The translations under genes were made by a program, and so were the position numbers. The notes beneath the pieces were generated by a model. That model ran no database searches and was not told the DNA's origin. It saw nothing but the letters and a program-made list of their open reading frames with translations. From Wansuia hejianensis (GTDB lineage: Bacteria > Bacillota > Clostridia > Lachnospirales > Lachnospiraceae): a stretch of 64,000 nt of DNA. Shown one piece after another: positions 25,202 through 33,570 of this stretch. The stretch spans positions 695,501-759,500 of the forward strand of contig NZ_CP060635.1 in the NCBI RefSeq assembly GCF_014337215.1. Reading direction: 5' to 3'. Every line of letters begins with the position of its first letter. Within the stretch, counting starts at the first letter, position 1.

Positions 25202-26347
25202 ATGACGAAAATGAGGAAGATAGGTTGTTTGGTTTTAGCACTTGCGATGGGAATGTCTTTGGCCGGATGTGGCGGCAGTGACAGCGGGACAATCCGGATC
25301 GGTGCCGTAGGCCCGCTGACCGGTGACAGCTCCAATGGCGGAACAGACGAACTGGAAGGCAAACAGCTTGCGGTGGAAGATTTTAACGCAGCAGGTGGAA
25401 TTGACGGTAAGAAAGTGGAGCTTTTCTCAGAGGATGACGCTTCATCCGCTTCTCAGTCCGCGTCAGCGGTTACAAAGCTGATTAACCAGGATAAGGTCGT
25501 AGCTATTATCGGCGCCCATAACAGTGCCTGTACGCTGGCTGACTTAGAAGTAATCAATAAATATGAGATTCCGATGATCACGCCTGGCTCTTCAGCAGAA
25601 ACAGTTCTGACCTCCGGATGCAAGTGGATTTCCCGGTCCTTCCCTGGGGACGGTCTGCAGTGCTCCGCTCTGATCAATTACATTACGACGACGGGAACAC
25701 CTAAGAAAATCGGCGTTATTTATTCCAATGATGATTTCGGCCAGGGCGGCCTGAAATCTCTGACAGCGGCCGCAGAAGCCAAAGGTCTGGAAGTAGCCTC
25801 CGAATCCTTTGCCAATGAGGATAAGGATATGACGACCCAGCTGAGCAAGTTGAAGAGTGAAAACATCGACTGTCTGTTTATCTGGTGCCAGTATACCCCC
25901 GGCGCGCTGATCATGAAGCAGGCGAGAGCTTTAGACTGGGATGTCCAGTTCTACAGCGGGACCGGTACCATCCATGAAGATACCTTCTCTCTGTCAGACG
26001 GTTCCTATGTGGGTTGCATTAATTCTGTACCGTTTACTTCAACGAGCACGGATCCAAAGGTACAGGATTTTGTAAAACGTTATGAAGAGAAATTCGGAGA
26101 GGCTCCTTCCCAGAACTCAGCGCGTGCGTACGACGCCACAATGATTCTTCTGAACGCGATAAAGGCTGCCGGTACTACAGATGCAGCCAAGGTTCAGGAA
26201 GCGATCAGGAATACGAAGGACTACGACGGAATGCAGGGGAATATCTCTATTGATCCTGAGACCGGCGAGTACATCGGCGATGTTATGATCGTGCAGGCAG
26301 TAGAGGGAAATACCTGGGAATACCTGGATTCTGCATCTACCAACTGA
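25202..26347 (+). CDS. livK: Liv-type substrate-binding lipoprotein
   Basis: 381 residues. A lipoprotein signal (MTKMRKIGCLVLALAMGMS) ends in the lipobox LAGC, with Cys23 the lipidated residue. The mature part is a type I periplasmic-binding fold of the Leu/Ile/Val family (IRIGAVGPLTGDSSNGG, GIDGKKVELFSEDDAS, IIGAHNS, RAYDATMILLNAIKAAG). It captures the solute outside the membrane and delivers it to LivHM. AGGAGG precedes ATG 25202. Hairpins flank the gene on both sides, which could raise its mRNA level above the membrane subunits. Confidence 0.92.
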   Translation: MTKMRKIGCLVLALAMGMSLAGCGGSDSGTIRIGAVGPLTGDSSNGGTDELEGKQLAVEDFNAAGGIDGKKVELFSEDDASSASQSASAVTKLINQDKVVAIIGAHNSACTLADLEVINKYEIPMITPGSSAETVLTSGCKWISRSFPGDGLQCSALINYITTTGTPKKIGVIYSNDDFGQGGLKSLTAAAEAKGLEVASESFANEDKDMTTQLSKLKSENIDCLFIWCQYTPGALIMKQARALDWDVQFYSGTGTIHEDTFSLSDGSYVGCINSVPFTSTSTDPKVQDFVKRYEEKFGEAPSQNSARAYDATMILLNAIKAAGTTDAAKVQEAIRNTKDYDGMQGNISIDPETGEYIGDVMIVQAVEGNTWEYLDSASTN

Positions 26348-26371
26348 ACGGTTCAGGAATCAGCAGTTTCG

Positions 26372-26395
26372 GCTCCGGCGGGCATCCGCCGGAGC
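26372..26395 (+). other. Strong hairpin after livK
   Basis: GCTCCGGCGG (26372-26381) and CCGCCGGAGC (26386-26395) form a perfect 10-bp stem with loop GCAT and no T tract. It looks like an mRNA 3'-stabilising element or partial terminator inside the operon. Confidence 0.6.
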
Positions 26396-26428
26396 AGCTA
26401 TAGAGATGGCGGCCCGGGGAGGCAGTAA

Positions 26429-27292
26429 ATGAAGATGGAGGATAAAAAGCCGATGAAAGAAAAAGTAGTTGTAGCAGCGGTCCAGATGGATATCACTCTG
26501 TTTGATATGGCAGCTAATTTGAATTATATAGAAAACGCCGTTAAGAGGTCAAAGGAAGAGCAAAATGCAGATCTGGTCGTGTTTCCGGAGCTTTGCAGCA
26601 TTGGATACATACGGGAGAGGAATAAGGCCTTTGGTCACGATTATGTGATGGGGGCTGACAAGATTCCCGGCGAGTTCACGGAAGCGCTTGGAGAAATTGC
26701 CAGAAAGTACGATGTCTATATCATTTCAGGAATGACAGAAGCACATCCGCAGATTCCGGCCACTCTGTATAATTCAGCAGTGCTGATCGATCCAAAGGGA
26801 GAAGTGGCGGGAGTTCACAGGAAGGTACATATTCCCGGCTATGAGAAGCATTATTTTATCCCTGCCAACACTACGGATGTGTTTCATACGGAAATCGGCA
26901 CAATCGGCATCGGAATCTGTTATGATAACCAGTTTGCCGAGCTGACCAGGACGTACGCGCTGAAAGGGGCTGAGATTCTGGTAATGCTCTGGAATATGCC
27001 GAGATTTTCAAATCAACCGGGAATCCTTCACAGGCTGACCTCTACGAGGGCGTTTGAAAACCGTTTTTATGCAGTTTCCTGTAATCGCATAGGCGAAAAC
27101 AGCGGCATGGAATTTTTCGGGCACAGTGCGATTGCAGATCCTCTGGGCGAGCTGATCGCAACAGCGGAAGAAGAGGAGACGATCCTGTACGCCACACTGG
27201 AGCGGTCCATGCTATTGACGGAAAGGGCGCAGATGCCGGTGTTCCGCGACAGACGGCCTGATTTATACGGCGAGCTCGTAAAGCCGCTGTAA
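26429..27292 (+). CDS. Nitrilase-superfamily amidohydrolase
   Basis: 287 residues with the full catalytic triad of the superfamily: Glu54 in VVFPELC, Lys132 in VHRKVHIPGYEK and Cys164 in GIGICYDNQF. Members hydrolyse amides, nitriles or carbamoyl groups in small molecules. Inside a transporter operon and next to amino-acid catabolism it may deamidate the imported compound (for example an omega-amidase type step giving a 2-oxoacid), but the substrate cannot be read from sequence. ATG 26429 lies six bases after GGGGAGG. It sits between livK and livH, which ties it closely to the transport solute. Confidence 0.85.
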   Translation: MKMEDKKPMKEKVVVAAVQMDITLFDMAANLNYIENAVKRSKEEQNADLVVFPELCSIGYIRERNKAFGHDYVMGADKIPGEFTEALGEIARKYDVYIISGMTEAHPQIPATLYNSAVLIDPKGEVAGVHRKVHIPGYEKHYFIPANTTDVFHTEIGTIGIGICYDNQFAELTRTYALKGAEILVMLWNMPRFSNQPGILHRLTSTRAFENRFYAVSCNRIGENSGMEFFGHSAIADPLGELIATAEEEETILYATLERSMLLTERAQMPVFRDRRPDLYGELVKPL

Positions 27293-27312
27293 AACATGAA
27301 AGAGGTGAGAAA

Positions 27313-28185
27313 ATGGGACTATTAAGTTTACAGATTGTGAATGGAATCACCATCGGCATGATTTATGGCTTGGCGGCCCTTGGATTTACAATGGTATATA
27401 AAGCTCTGGGATATTTGAACTTCTCACATTCCAACACGATTACCATAGGCGCTTTCGTCATTTATACCGTTGTGTTCAGCTGTAATATTCCATTCTTGGC
27501 GGCAATGCCCATTGTTATCGTATTTATGCTGTTCTACGGGTTTGTGTTGGAGAAACTGATCTTCAAACGGTTCAGAAAGGCTTCGGCGCTGACATTCATG
27601 CTGGTATCCATATCGCTGTCAACGGTGGTCAGCAATATCTGCCAGCTGATCTTCGGGCCTCAGCCGAGAGCTTTGACAAATGTATTCCCGAATATAAAGC
27701 TGTCGATTGCGGGCGTGTCCATTCCTTTTAATAATGTATGTATTTTTGTGATTGCAGTGCTGTTCCTGGTCATCTTGCAGCTCTTTTTCTCAAAGACCAA
27801 ATTCGGCCTGTCGCTTCGCCTGGCGTCTGAGGATCCGGCTACAGCCAGCCTGATGGGTATTAAGGTGCTGAACACGAGGGCTGCGACCTTCGCGATCACC
27901 GCAGCGCTGGGAGGTATTGCAGGTATGCTGGTATCCCCGCTGTATTCAGTGACGATTGAGCTGGGCTCTTCCCTGGCCCTGAAAACCTTTATCGCCGCGG
28001 TAGTTGGCGGACTGGGCAACTTTGTCGGTGCGGTGGCGGGAGGCGTGCTGGTGGGAGTGACGGAATCACTGGCTTCTACCTACATTTCTTCTGCTTACAA
28101 GGACCTGATTGTATATGTTGCGGGTATTGTCATATTGGCGTTTTTCCCTTATGGTATTTTCCGCCGCGTAAAGACAAAACATTAA
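27313..28185 (+). CDS. livH: Liv-type ABC importer permease, LivH-like
   Basis: 290 residues, about eight membrane helices. LivH motifs include the N-terminal NGITIGMIYGLAALGFTMVYK and the cytoplasmic coupling segment near LASEDPATASLMGIKV followed by TFAITAALGGIAGMLV. Forms the channel with LivM. It starts 20 bp after the amidase gene (AGAGGTGAG site). Confidence 0.92.
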   Translation: MGLLSLQIVNGITIGMIYGLAALGFTMVYKALGYLNFSHSNTITIGAFVIYTVVFSCNIPFLAAMPIVIVFMLFYGFVLEKLIFKRFRKASALTFMLVSISLSTVVSNICQLIFGPQPRALTNVFPNIKLSIAGVSIPFNNVCIFVIAVLFLVILQLFFSKTKFGLSLRLASEDPATASLMGIKVLNTRAATFAITAALGGIAGMLVSPLYSVTIELGSSLALKTFIAAVVGGLGNFVGAVAGGVLVGVTESLASTYISSAYKDLIVYVAGIVILAFFPYGIFRRVKTKH

Positions 28186-28197
28186 GGGGGGAATGAC

Positions 28198-29217
28198 ATG
28201 AACGGAATCAAAAAACATAAAAAATTAATTGCTTTGGTTGTAGTGCTGGCCATTATGATCTACCTGTCTTTTAACAGCTATTTCGTGTTTGTGGGAATTA
28301 ATGCACTGATTAACGCCATTGCAGTTATGGGTATTGTCATTATCTCCGGTTATGCGAAGCAGCTCCATCTGGGTCAGTCGGCATTCTTGGGAATCGGCGC
28401 TTATACATCTGCGATTCTCATGACGAAGTGCGGCATTTCTTTCTGGGTCACAATACCTGTGGCCATGGTAATCGCCGGCGTGTTCGGCTGGATTTTATCT
28501 ATTCCGACGCTGAAGCTGAAGGGCGGTTCTTATCTGGCGCTGGTGACACAGACCTTCGGAGAGATTATATACGTTTTGCTGCTGAATATGGAGTGGCTGA
28601 CCAATGGCCCCTTTGGAATTACAGGCATCAAGGCTCCTTCAGTCGGCCCCGTTAATTTTGTACATCTGCAGCCATATTTCTTCTTGTGCCTGGCCTTCGT
28701 ATGTATCGTGTATTTCGCTTTAAAACGAATCGTGAAGGTGAAGTTCGGAAGATTCTTCATTTCCATCCGGGAATCGGAGGAGGCGGCTCAGTCGATCGGT
28801 ATCAATACCAGGAAGTATAAGATGATCGCTTTTGTTATTGCGACAGCAGTTGCAGGACTGGCCGGCGTTTTATATGGACCGTTTATCGGCTACCTCAGCC
28901 CCGAGCAGTTCCGCTGGCAGCCGTCACTGATCCTGGTGTCCATGGCTATCGTAGGAGGGCTTGGAAGCCTGGAAGGTGGAATTGTCGGCGCAGTGATCCT
29001 GACGTTCCTTCCGGAGCTTCTGCGGTCTACCGATCAGCTGCGAATGATTCTCTATGGTGTAATCGTAATACTGACACTTGCATTCCTTCCGGACGGCGTC
29101 ATTTCTCTCTTTGGCAAAAAGCCCAGAGAGATAAAGGCGATGCTGTCAGCCCAATGGGGGATATTGTCTGATAAGGCTCTGAGAAGAAAAAAGAAAAAGG
29201 CAAAGGCATTGAAGTAA
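28198..29217 (+). CDS. livM: Liv-type ABC importer permease, LivM-like
   Basis: 339 residues, about nine or ten membrane helices, with the LivM features LGQSAFLGIGAYTSAIL and the coupling-loop motif IRESEEAAQSIGINTRKYKMIAFV and IVGGLGSLEGGIVGAV. The C-terminus ends in a short basic tail (ALRRKKKKAKALK). It starts 12 bp after livH and completes the transporter. Confidence 0.92.
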   Translation: MNGIKKHKKLIALVVVLAIMIYLSFNSYFVFVGINALINAIAVMGIVIISGYAKQLHLGQSAFLGIGAYTSAILMTKCGISFWVTIPVAMVIAGVFGWILSIPTLKLKGGSYLALVTQTFGEIIYVLLLNMEWLTNGPFGITGIKAPSVGPVNFVHLQPYFFLCLAFVCIVYFALKRIVKVKFGRFFISIRESEEAAQSIGINTRKYKMIAFVIATAVAGLAGVLYGPFIGYLSPEQFRWQPSLILVSMAIVGGLGSLEGGIVGAVILTFLPELLRSTDQLRMILYGVIVILTLAFLPDGVISLFGKKPREIKAMLSAQWGILSDKALRRKKKKAKALK

Positions 29218-29270
29218 GCAAAACAATATGCTAAAATGAGAACAGAGACGCTGCATGGATTCCATGCAGC
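29209..29270 (+). promoter_or_regulatory. Promoter of the GntR regulator gene, with downstream palindrome
   Basis: TTGAAG (29209-29214), 17-bp spacer, TAAAAT (29232-29237). A perfect palindrome with 10-bp arms and one central base (29250-29270, arms GCTGCATGGA and TCCATGCAGC) lies at about +6 to +26. It could be a 5' hairpin, a weak terminator of livM or an operator. It differs from the TTGT..ACAA site found at korA and livG. Confidence 0.55.
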
Positions 29271-29307
29271 GGTTCCGCCTATATTGTGTGTAAATGGGGG
29301 TAGTAAT

Positions 29308-29988
29308 ATGACATCAATGGATTTTAGCTCGAGCCCGTCTTTAAAACAGTTAGTTTACGATAATTTGAAGGAGAGAATTATTAATGGCGAGCTAAAGCCG
29401 GGAACGCGTCTGCGGGAAGAAGATCTGTCAACCGAAATGAATATCAGCCGTGCGCCGATCCGTGAAGCGCTGAACATGCTGGAACGGGATGGATTTACCA
29501 TGATCGTTCCGAGAAAAGGTGCGATCGTGGCAGAGGTAATGAAGGAGGATATCAAGTATATATGGGAGATGCGCGCGCTTCTCGAACCCTACGCGGCAAA
29601 AGAGTCAGTGAAAAGTATACCCCCGGAAAAGATTGCAGAGGCAAAGAATAAGCTTTTCATAGTGTTGGAGCATCCCGAAGATATGGCGCAGTATGTGAAC
29701 TCCGATCTGGAGGTTCACGAAATGCTGGTGGATTATCTGGAGAACCGGTTCTTAAAAAGTACGTTGCAGAATATGAAAGCCCATTCTCTGCGGCTGCGCT
29801 GGGCGGCCGAGTATGACAATGAGGATACGCAGGCTGCGATCATAGAGGATGCTACCAGGGAACATCTGGAGATCATTTATGCATTGGAGAAGCAGGATGA
29901 GGATGAAGTCTATGAAGCTGTGAAAAAGCATGTGAAGAACAGCGCCGAACGCCTCATCGGAGCAAATTATGTGAATTATAATCAGTGA
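29308..29988 (+). CDS. GntR-family regulator, FCD (FadR-like) subfamily
   Basis: 226 residues. The N-terminal winged helix (about 9-75) has the GntR signature in LKERIINGELKPGTRLREEDLS and ISRAPIREALNMLERDGF. The C-terminal part is an all-helical FCD ligand domain; the metal-binding Asp/His pattern is partly visible in DLEVHEMLVDY. Related proteins bind organic acids, 2-oxoacids or amino acids. ATG 29308 follows GGGGGT; an earlier in-frame start at 29236 is inside the promoter. As the only regulator in the element, it probably controls the korA and livG operons through the TTGT(C/A)GACAATA sites. Confidence 0.9.
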   Translation: MTSMDFSSSPSLKQLVYDNLKERIINGELKPGTRLREEDLSTEMNISRAPIREALNMLERDGFTMIVPRKGAIVAEVMKEDIKYIWEMRALLEPYAAKESVKSIPPEKIAEAKNKLFIVLEHPEDMAQYVNSDLEVHEMLVDYLENRFLKSTLQNMKAHSLRLRWAAEYDNEDTQAAIIEDATREHLEIIYALEKQDEDEVYEAVKKHVKNSAERLIGANYVNYNQ

Positions 29989-30049
29989 TAGATTGGTTAC
30001 TGGCTGAGTGAACAGTAACATAGATATTGCGAGATATTTGGAGGTAAAG

Positions 30050-31009
30050 ATGAGCGAAAAAGCGAGAAAAGGCTGTGAGATTCTGCTGCATACCTGTGGA
30101 GCGGTAAAAAAGGGAGAGCGGGTCCTGGTCATTACTGATCATACAAGCAAGGCTATCGGAGAAGCTATGTACGAATGTGCGGCTGCTTTTACCGATGCCA
30201 CCCTGGTGTGTATGCCTGACCGTTCGACTCACGGCGAGGCCCCGACGGACGCCGTTGCGGCAGCGATGAAGGAATCAGATGTGATGTTTTCAGCCACAAC
30301 ATTTTCATTATATAACAGCACTGCCAGGATTGAAGCTTGCGAGAGCGGCTCCAGGTTCGTCAATATGGCGGATTATTCCATGGAGATGCTGGAGGAAGGG
30401 TGCCTGTTTACAGACTGGGAGGAAGTTCGCAGGATCGTGGATAGTCTGAAGACCAGGATCACGGGAAAAGAGCTTTCGATCATGACCCCGGCGGGGACAG
30501 ATTTTCATACGTCTATTGTGGGACGCCATGCGGATACCGGCTATGGAGTTTCCAGAGAGAAGGGCGAGGCTTCTTCACCCCCGGATGCAGAATGCGCCGT
30601 GGGGCCTGCGGACGATTCGGCGGAGGGCATTCTGGTAATCGACGGAAGCATTCCCCTGCCGGGCCTGGGAGTCCTGGAGCACCCGATCACCTTAAAGGTG
30701 GAGAAAGGATATATCACCTCAATAGAGGGAGGTGCGGAAGCAGGTCTGCTTCGTGAAACGCTTGCAGGCTTCCGGGACGAGAGGGTGTATCTGGCCGCGG
30801 AGGTGGGATTTGGACTGAATCCGGCCGGAAAGCTCAGCGGACGGATGCTGGAGGATGAAGGTGTTCTTGGAACCATGCACATAGGCATTGGCAACAACCT
30901 GTCTTATGGCGGAACCTGTGATACGCCGGTACATATAGACCTGATTATGAAAAGCCCCACCTGCATTGTAGATGGAACCTGTGTGATGAAGGATGGGAAA
31001 CTTCAGTAA
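30050..31009 (+). CDS. M29 aminopeptidase T-related protein
   Basis: 319 residues. The sequence resembles the aminopeptidase T (M29)/leucyl aminopeptidase group and its non-peptidase relatives such as 2,5-dihydroxypyridine dioxygenase: an N-terminal domain with GERVLVITDHTSKAIGEAM, and a C-terminal metal-binding half with LAAEVGFGLNP, HIGIGNNLSYGG and PVHIDLIM. Exact activity is uncertain. ATG 30050 lies six bases after GGAGG; an earlier in-frame start is unlikely. It follows the GntR gene by 61 bp and ends at a strong terminator. Confidence 0.7.
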   Translation: MSEKARKGCEILLHTCGAVKKGERVLVITDHTSKAIGEAMYECAAAFTDATLVCMPDRSTHGEAPTDAVAAAMKESDVMFSATTFSLYNSTARIEACESGSRFVNMADYSMEMLEEGCLFTDWEEVRRIVDSLKTRITGKELSIMTPAGTDFHTSIVGRHADTGYGVSREKGEASSPPDAECAVGPADDSAEGILVIDGSIPLPGLGVLEHPITLKVEKGYITSIEGGAEAGLLRETLAGFRDERVYLAAEVGFGLNPAGKLSGRMLEDEGVLGTMHIGIGNNLSYGGTCDTPVHIDLIMKSPTCIVDGTCVMKDGKLQ

Positions 31010-31016
31010 TACAGAA

Positions 31017-31066
31017 GGGCCCTGCCGGTCTTCAGAAGCTAAACTGAAGGCCGGAGGGGCCTTTTT
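31017..31066 (+). terminator. Terminator of the element's metabolic cargo
   Basis: A long stem joining GGGCCCTGCCGGTCTTCAG with CTGAAGGCCGGAGGGGCC (a few mismatches), followed by TTTTT (31062-31066). It isolates the cargo from the recombinase gene. Confidence 0.9.
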
Positions 31067-31092
31067 GCGTCGTGACGGGGGCTGAACGGTCA

Positions 31093-31144
31093 TATAATAG
31101 ATCTGAGAAAACAATGGCCGCCTCACAGGGGCGGCATGGGGCGG
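31093..31144 (+). promoter_or_regulatory. Recombinase -10 box and leader hairpin
   Basis: TATAAT at 31093-31098 is a good -10 without an evident -35. In the leader GCCGCC (31117-31122) pairs with GGCGGC (31130-31135); a second GGGGCGG (31138-31144) next to the ribosome-binding region could compete for the same partner. Confidence 0.45.
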
Positions 31145-31151
31145 TGAAAGG

Positions 31152-32780
31152 ATGCATTTTTTTATCTACGGCCGTAAATCCGTCTATACGGGTAAGGGTG
31201 AAAGCATTGAAAACCAGCTTGAGATGTGTAAGCAGTACATACAGAATAAATTTTCAGATCAGAGCGAACAGGACATAACCGTCTATGAGGATGAGGGCTT
31301 TTCCGCAAAGAATACTGACAGGCCGCAGTTTCAGCAGATGCTGCGGGACATGAAACGGCAGAAGCCGGATTATTTGGTCTGTTACCGGCTGGACCGGATC
31401 AGCCGGAATGTCAGTGATTTTTCAGCGCTGATTGAAGAGCTGAATGACCGGAATATTTCATTTGTCTGTATCAAAGAAGAATTCGACACGTCGAAACCCA
31501 TGGGAAAAGCAATGATGTACATTGCTTCTGTCTTTGCACAGCTGGAGCGGGAGACCATTGCAGAGCGTGTGCGGGATAATATGCTGATGTTGGCCAGGAC
31601 CGGAAGGTGGCTGGGAGGAACCACCCCATTAGGATATACCTCTGAAAAAATGCAGGAAGTCGTTATCGACGGCCGGATGAAGACCTCCTGGCAGCTGAGA
31701 GAGCAGCCGGAGGAGCTCCGTATTGTAGATCTGATTTTTGAGAAATACCTGGAATTGCACAGCATTTCCGGGGTCAGCAAATATCTGGCAGGCCAGGGCA
31801 TCAGATCCAGGAAGGGGAAAAGCTATTCTTTGGAGGGAATCAAACAAATCCTTCAGAATCCTGTCTACTGCGCGGCTGATCAGGATGCGTTTGATTACTT
31901 TACAGCCTGTCATTCCGACGTATCATTTGAGGCTGGGGAATGCACGGGCAAATATGGGCTTCTTTCCTATAATAAGAGGGATTATAAAAAGAAGCATGCG
32001 CCCCGCCAGCCGGTGAGCCAGTGGATTATCGCCATAGGAAAGCACAGAGGACGTATACCGGGGAGAAAATGGGCTGCTGTTCAGAATGCTTTAAAGGAAA
32101 ATATGCCGGCAGAGGGCGGTCCGGCCCCGGTGAAAAATGATTATTCTCTGCTTTCAGGTATGATACGGTGCAGCCAATGCGGCAGCCGTATGTTTGCAAA
32201 GCGCCGTACAGGCAGAGAAGCAAACCGCAGAGTGTATGACTACATCTGCGGCAGCAAAATACAGGGCGGCAGGAAGGCCTGCAGCTGCCAGAACATCAGC
32301 GGTCGGCAGGCAGATGACGCAGTATGCCGGTTTCTGAGGGAATATGCGTCAGAAGACGGAGGGCTGTGCAGGATGCTGGAAAGGTTGAAAGACAGGCTGC
32401 AAAAACAGTTACAGAGGCAGCCTCAGGGAAACCGGCCTGGCAGCATAGCAGCTCAGATTGACAGATGCAGGGCAGAGATGAATCAGCTCATGAACAGCTT
32501 GGCGGAAGGGCAGCTCTGTTCTGCATTTATACGGCAGGTAAATGGGCGGATTGGAGAACTTGACCAAAAGCTCTCACGGCTCCTTCAGGAGAGACAACGG
32601 CAGGAGGCCGTCCGTCTGCCGGATGACCGGGAGGAGGCGTCCGGCATCCTGTCAGGTGGGCATTATGCGCTGAAGGATCAGATAGCTGTCCTGTCTGTCC
32701 GTGACAAACGGCAGCTGCTGCGTCTGATGGCTGAGAAGGTACTATGGGATGGCGAGCGGCTGCATATTTACATGAGGTAA
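31152..32780 (+). CDS. Large serine recombinase (integrase of the feoB element)
   Basis: 542 residues. N-terminal resolvase-type catalytic domain: FIYGRKS with nucleophile Ser10, YRLDRISRN, SLENQ-like IENQLEMCKQY, and FAQLERETIAERVRDNM. A recombinase domain follows (NPVYCAADQDAF, about 235-245), then a zinc ribbon (IRCSQCGSRMF ... ICGSKIQGGRKACSC) and a C-terminal coiled-coil-rich region used for synapsis control. Such enzymes join short attP and attB sites without host factors and need a directionality factor for excision. The gene ends 39 bp from the right junction, so this is the enzyme that put the element into feoB. Confidence 0.96.
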   Translation: MHFFIYGRKSVYTGKGESIENQLEMCKQYIQNKFSDQSEQDITVYEDEGFSAKNTDRPQFQQMLRDMKRQKPDYLVCYRLDRISRNVSDFSALIEELNDRNISFVCIKEEFDTSKPMGKAMMYIASVFAQLERETIAERVRDNMLMLARTGRWLGGTTPLGYTSEKMQEVVIDGRMKTSWQLREQPEELRIVDLIFEKYLELHSISGVSKYLAGQGIRSRKGKSYSLEGIKQILQNPVYCAADQDAFDYFTACHSDVSFEAGECTGKYGLLSYNKRDYKKKHAPRQPVSQWIIAIGKHRGRIPGRKWAAVQNALKENMPAEGGPAPVKNDYSLLSGMIRCSQCGSRMFAKRRTGREANRRVYDYICGSKIQGGRKACSCQNISGRQADDAVCRFLREYASEDGGLCRMLERLKDRLQKQLQRQPQGNRPGSIAAQIDRCRAEMNQLMNSLAEGQLCSAFIRQVNGRIGELDQKLSRLLQERQRQEAVRLPDDREEASGILSGGHYALKDQIAVLSVRDKRQLLRLMAEKVLWDGERLHIYMR

Positions 32781-32796
32781 AAGCCCTCTCCAGAAA

Positions 32797-32825
32797 GTTG
32801 CGCTTAGAATGGTTGTGCATTTCCG
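32797..32825 (+). other. attR: right junction of the feoB element
   Basis: Element sequence ending AGAATGGTTGTGCA meets TTTCCG, after which feoB resumes (GGCATTGATTGCAAT). The last element bases 32797-32815, read on the minus strand, match the left end in 13 of 19 positions, starting with CAACCAT. Confidence 0.85.
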
Positions 32826-33560
32826 GCATTGATTGCAATATTGACTATGTTTTTCGGCGGTATGGCAGGCGGAGCCCTTGGCTCGGTGGTTCCCGCGCTA
32901 CTGCTTACTGCCGTAATCCTGCTCGGTATCTTCATGACCTTTCTGGCAACTAAGCTATTGTCCCATACGGTTCTGAAAGGAATGCCATCGTCCTTCACGC
33001 TGGAGCTGCCTCCCTACCGGAGGCCCCAGGTGGGCAAAATCCTGCTTCGTTCCCTGCTGGACCGGACTCTGTTCGTCCTGGGCAGGGCAGCGGCTGTTGC
33101 AGCTCCGGCTGGACTCCTGATCTGGGTGATGGCAAACTGCCGGGTGGGCGGGGTGACGCTTTTAAATCACTGTGCTTCGTTCCTGGATCCTTTTGCCCAT
33201 CTCATGGGCATGGACGGCATCATATTAATGGCGTTCATCCTGGGCTTTCCTGCAAATGAAATTGTGGTGCCGATCATTATAATGGCATATACCGCCCAGG
33301 GAAGCCTTCTGGAGCTGGCAACCCTGTCTGAAATGAAGCAGCTGTTTGTCAGTCACGGCTGGACCTGGATCACAGCCGTCAGCGTCCTGCTGTTCTCACT
33401 CATGCACTGGCCCTGCTCTACCACCTTCCTGACCATACGAAAAGAAACAGGCAGCTGGAAATGGACGGCAGCGGCCATGCTCCTTCCGGCCGCAGCAGGG
33501 ATCGGTATCTGCATGGGATTTACAGCTGCGGTGAGGCTGCTGTCTTCCTGTTTGTTTTAA
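32820..33560 (+). pseudogene. feoB: feoB 3' part: second membrane half, separated by the element
   Basis: From TTT CCG (32820) the frame reads FPALIAILTMFFGGMAGGALG and continues with the second gate and C-terminal helices of FeoB (GMDGIILMAFILGFPANEIVVPIIIMAY, HWPCSTTFLTIRKETGSWKWTA) to the TAA at 33558-33560. There is no start codon with a ribosome-binding site, so it should not be translated by itself. Fused to codons 1-474 at 13525-14946 it gives about 718 residues, a normal FeoB length. Confidence 0.95.
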
Positions 33561-33570
33561 AGGCTTCCAG

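Larger units (their letters stand above)
14941..32825. mobile_element. 17.9-kb integrative element inserted in feoB, serine-recombinase type
   Basis: The element is bounded by TTTCCG at 14941-14946 and 32820-32825; the distance between the copies is 17,879 bp. Both copies lie in phase as Phe-Pro codons of feoB, so excision between them restores feoB exactly. A large serine recombinase ends 39 bp from the right boundary, its usual place. The ends carry an inverted repeat around the core (CAACCAT at 14947, ATGGTTG at 32809). Cargo: a small minus-strand gene, a 2-oxoacid:ferredoxin oxidoreductase/acyl-CoA ligase/amino-acid operon, a Liv-type importer operon with an amidase, a GntR regulator and an aminopeptidase-family protein. 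No phage, conjugation or mobilisation genes are present. Confidence 0.93.

Noticed and set aside
14941..32825. Prophage or conjugative element
   Set aside because: No capsid, tail, portal, lysis, relaxase or type IV secretion genes between the junctions; only a recombinase and metabolic cargo.
32829..33560. Free-standing permease gene starting at TTG 32829
   Set aside because: No ribosome-binding site or good start, the sequence is the second half of FeoB, and the frame joins exactly to the 5' half at TTTCCG.
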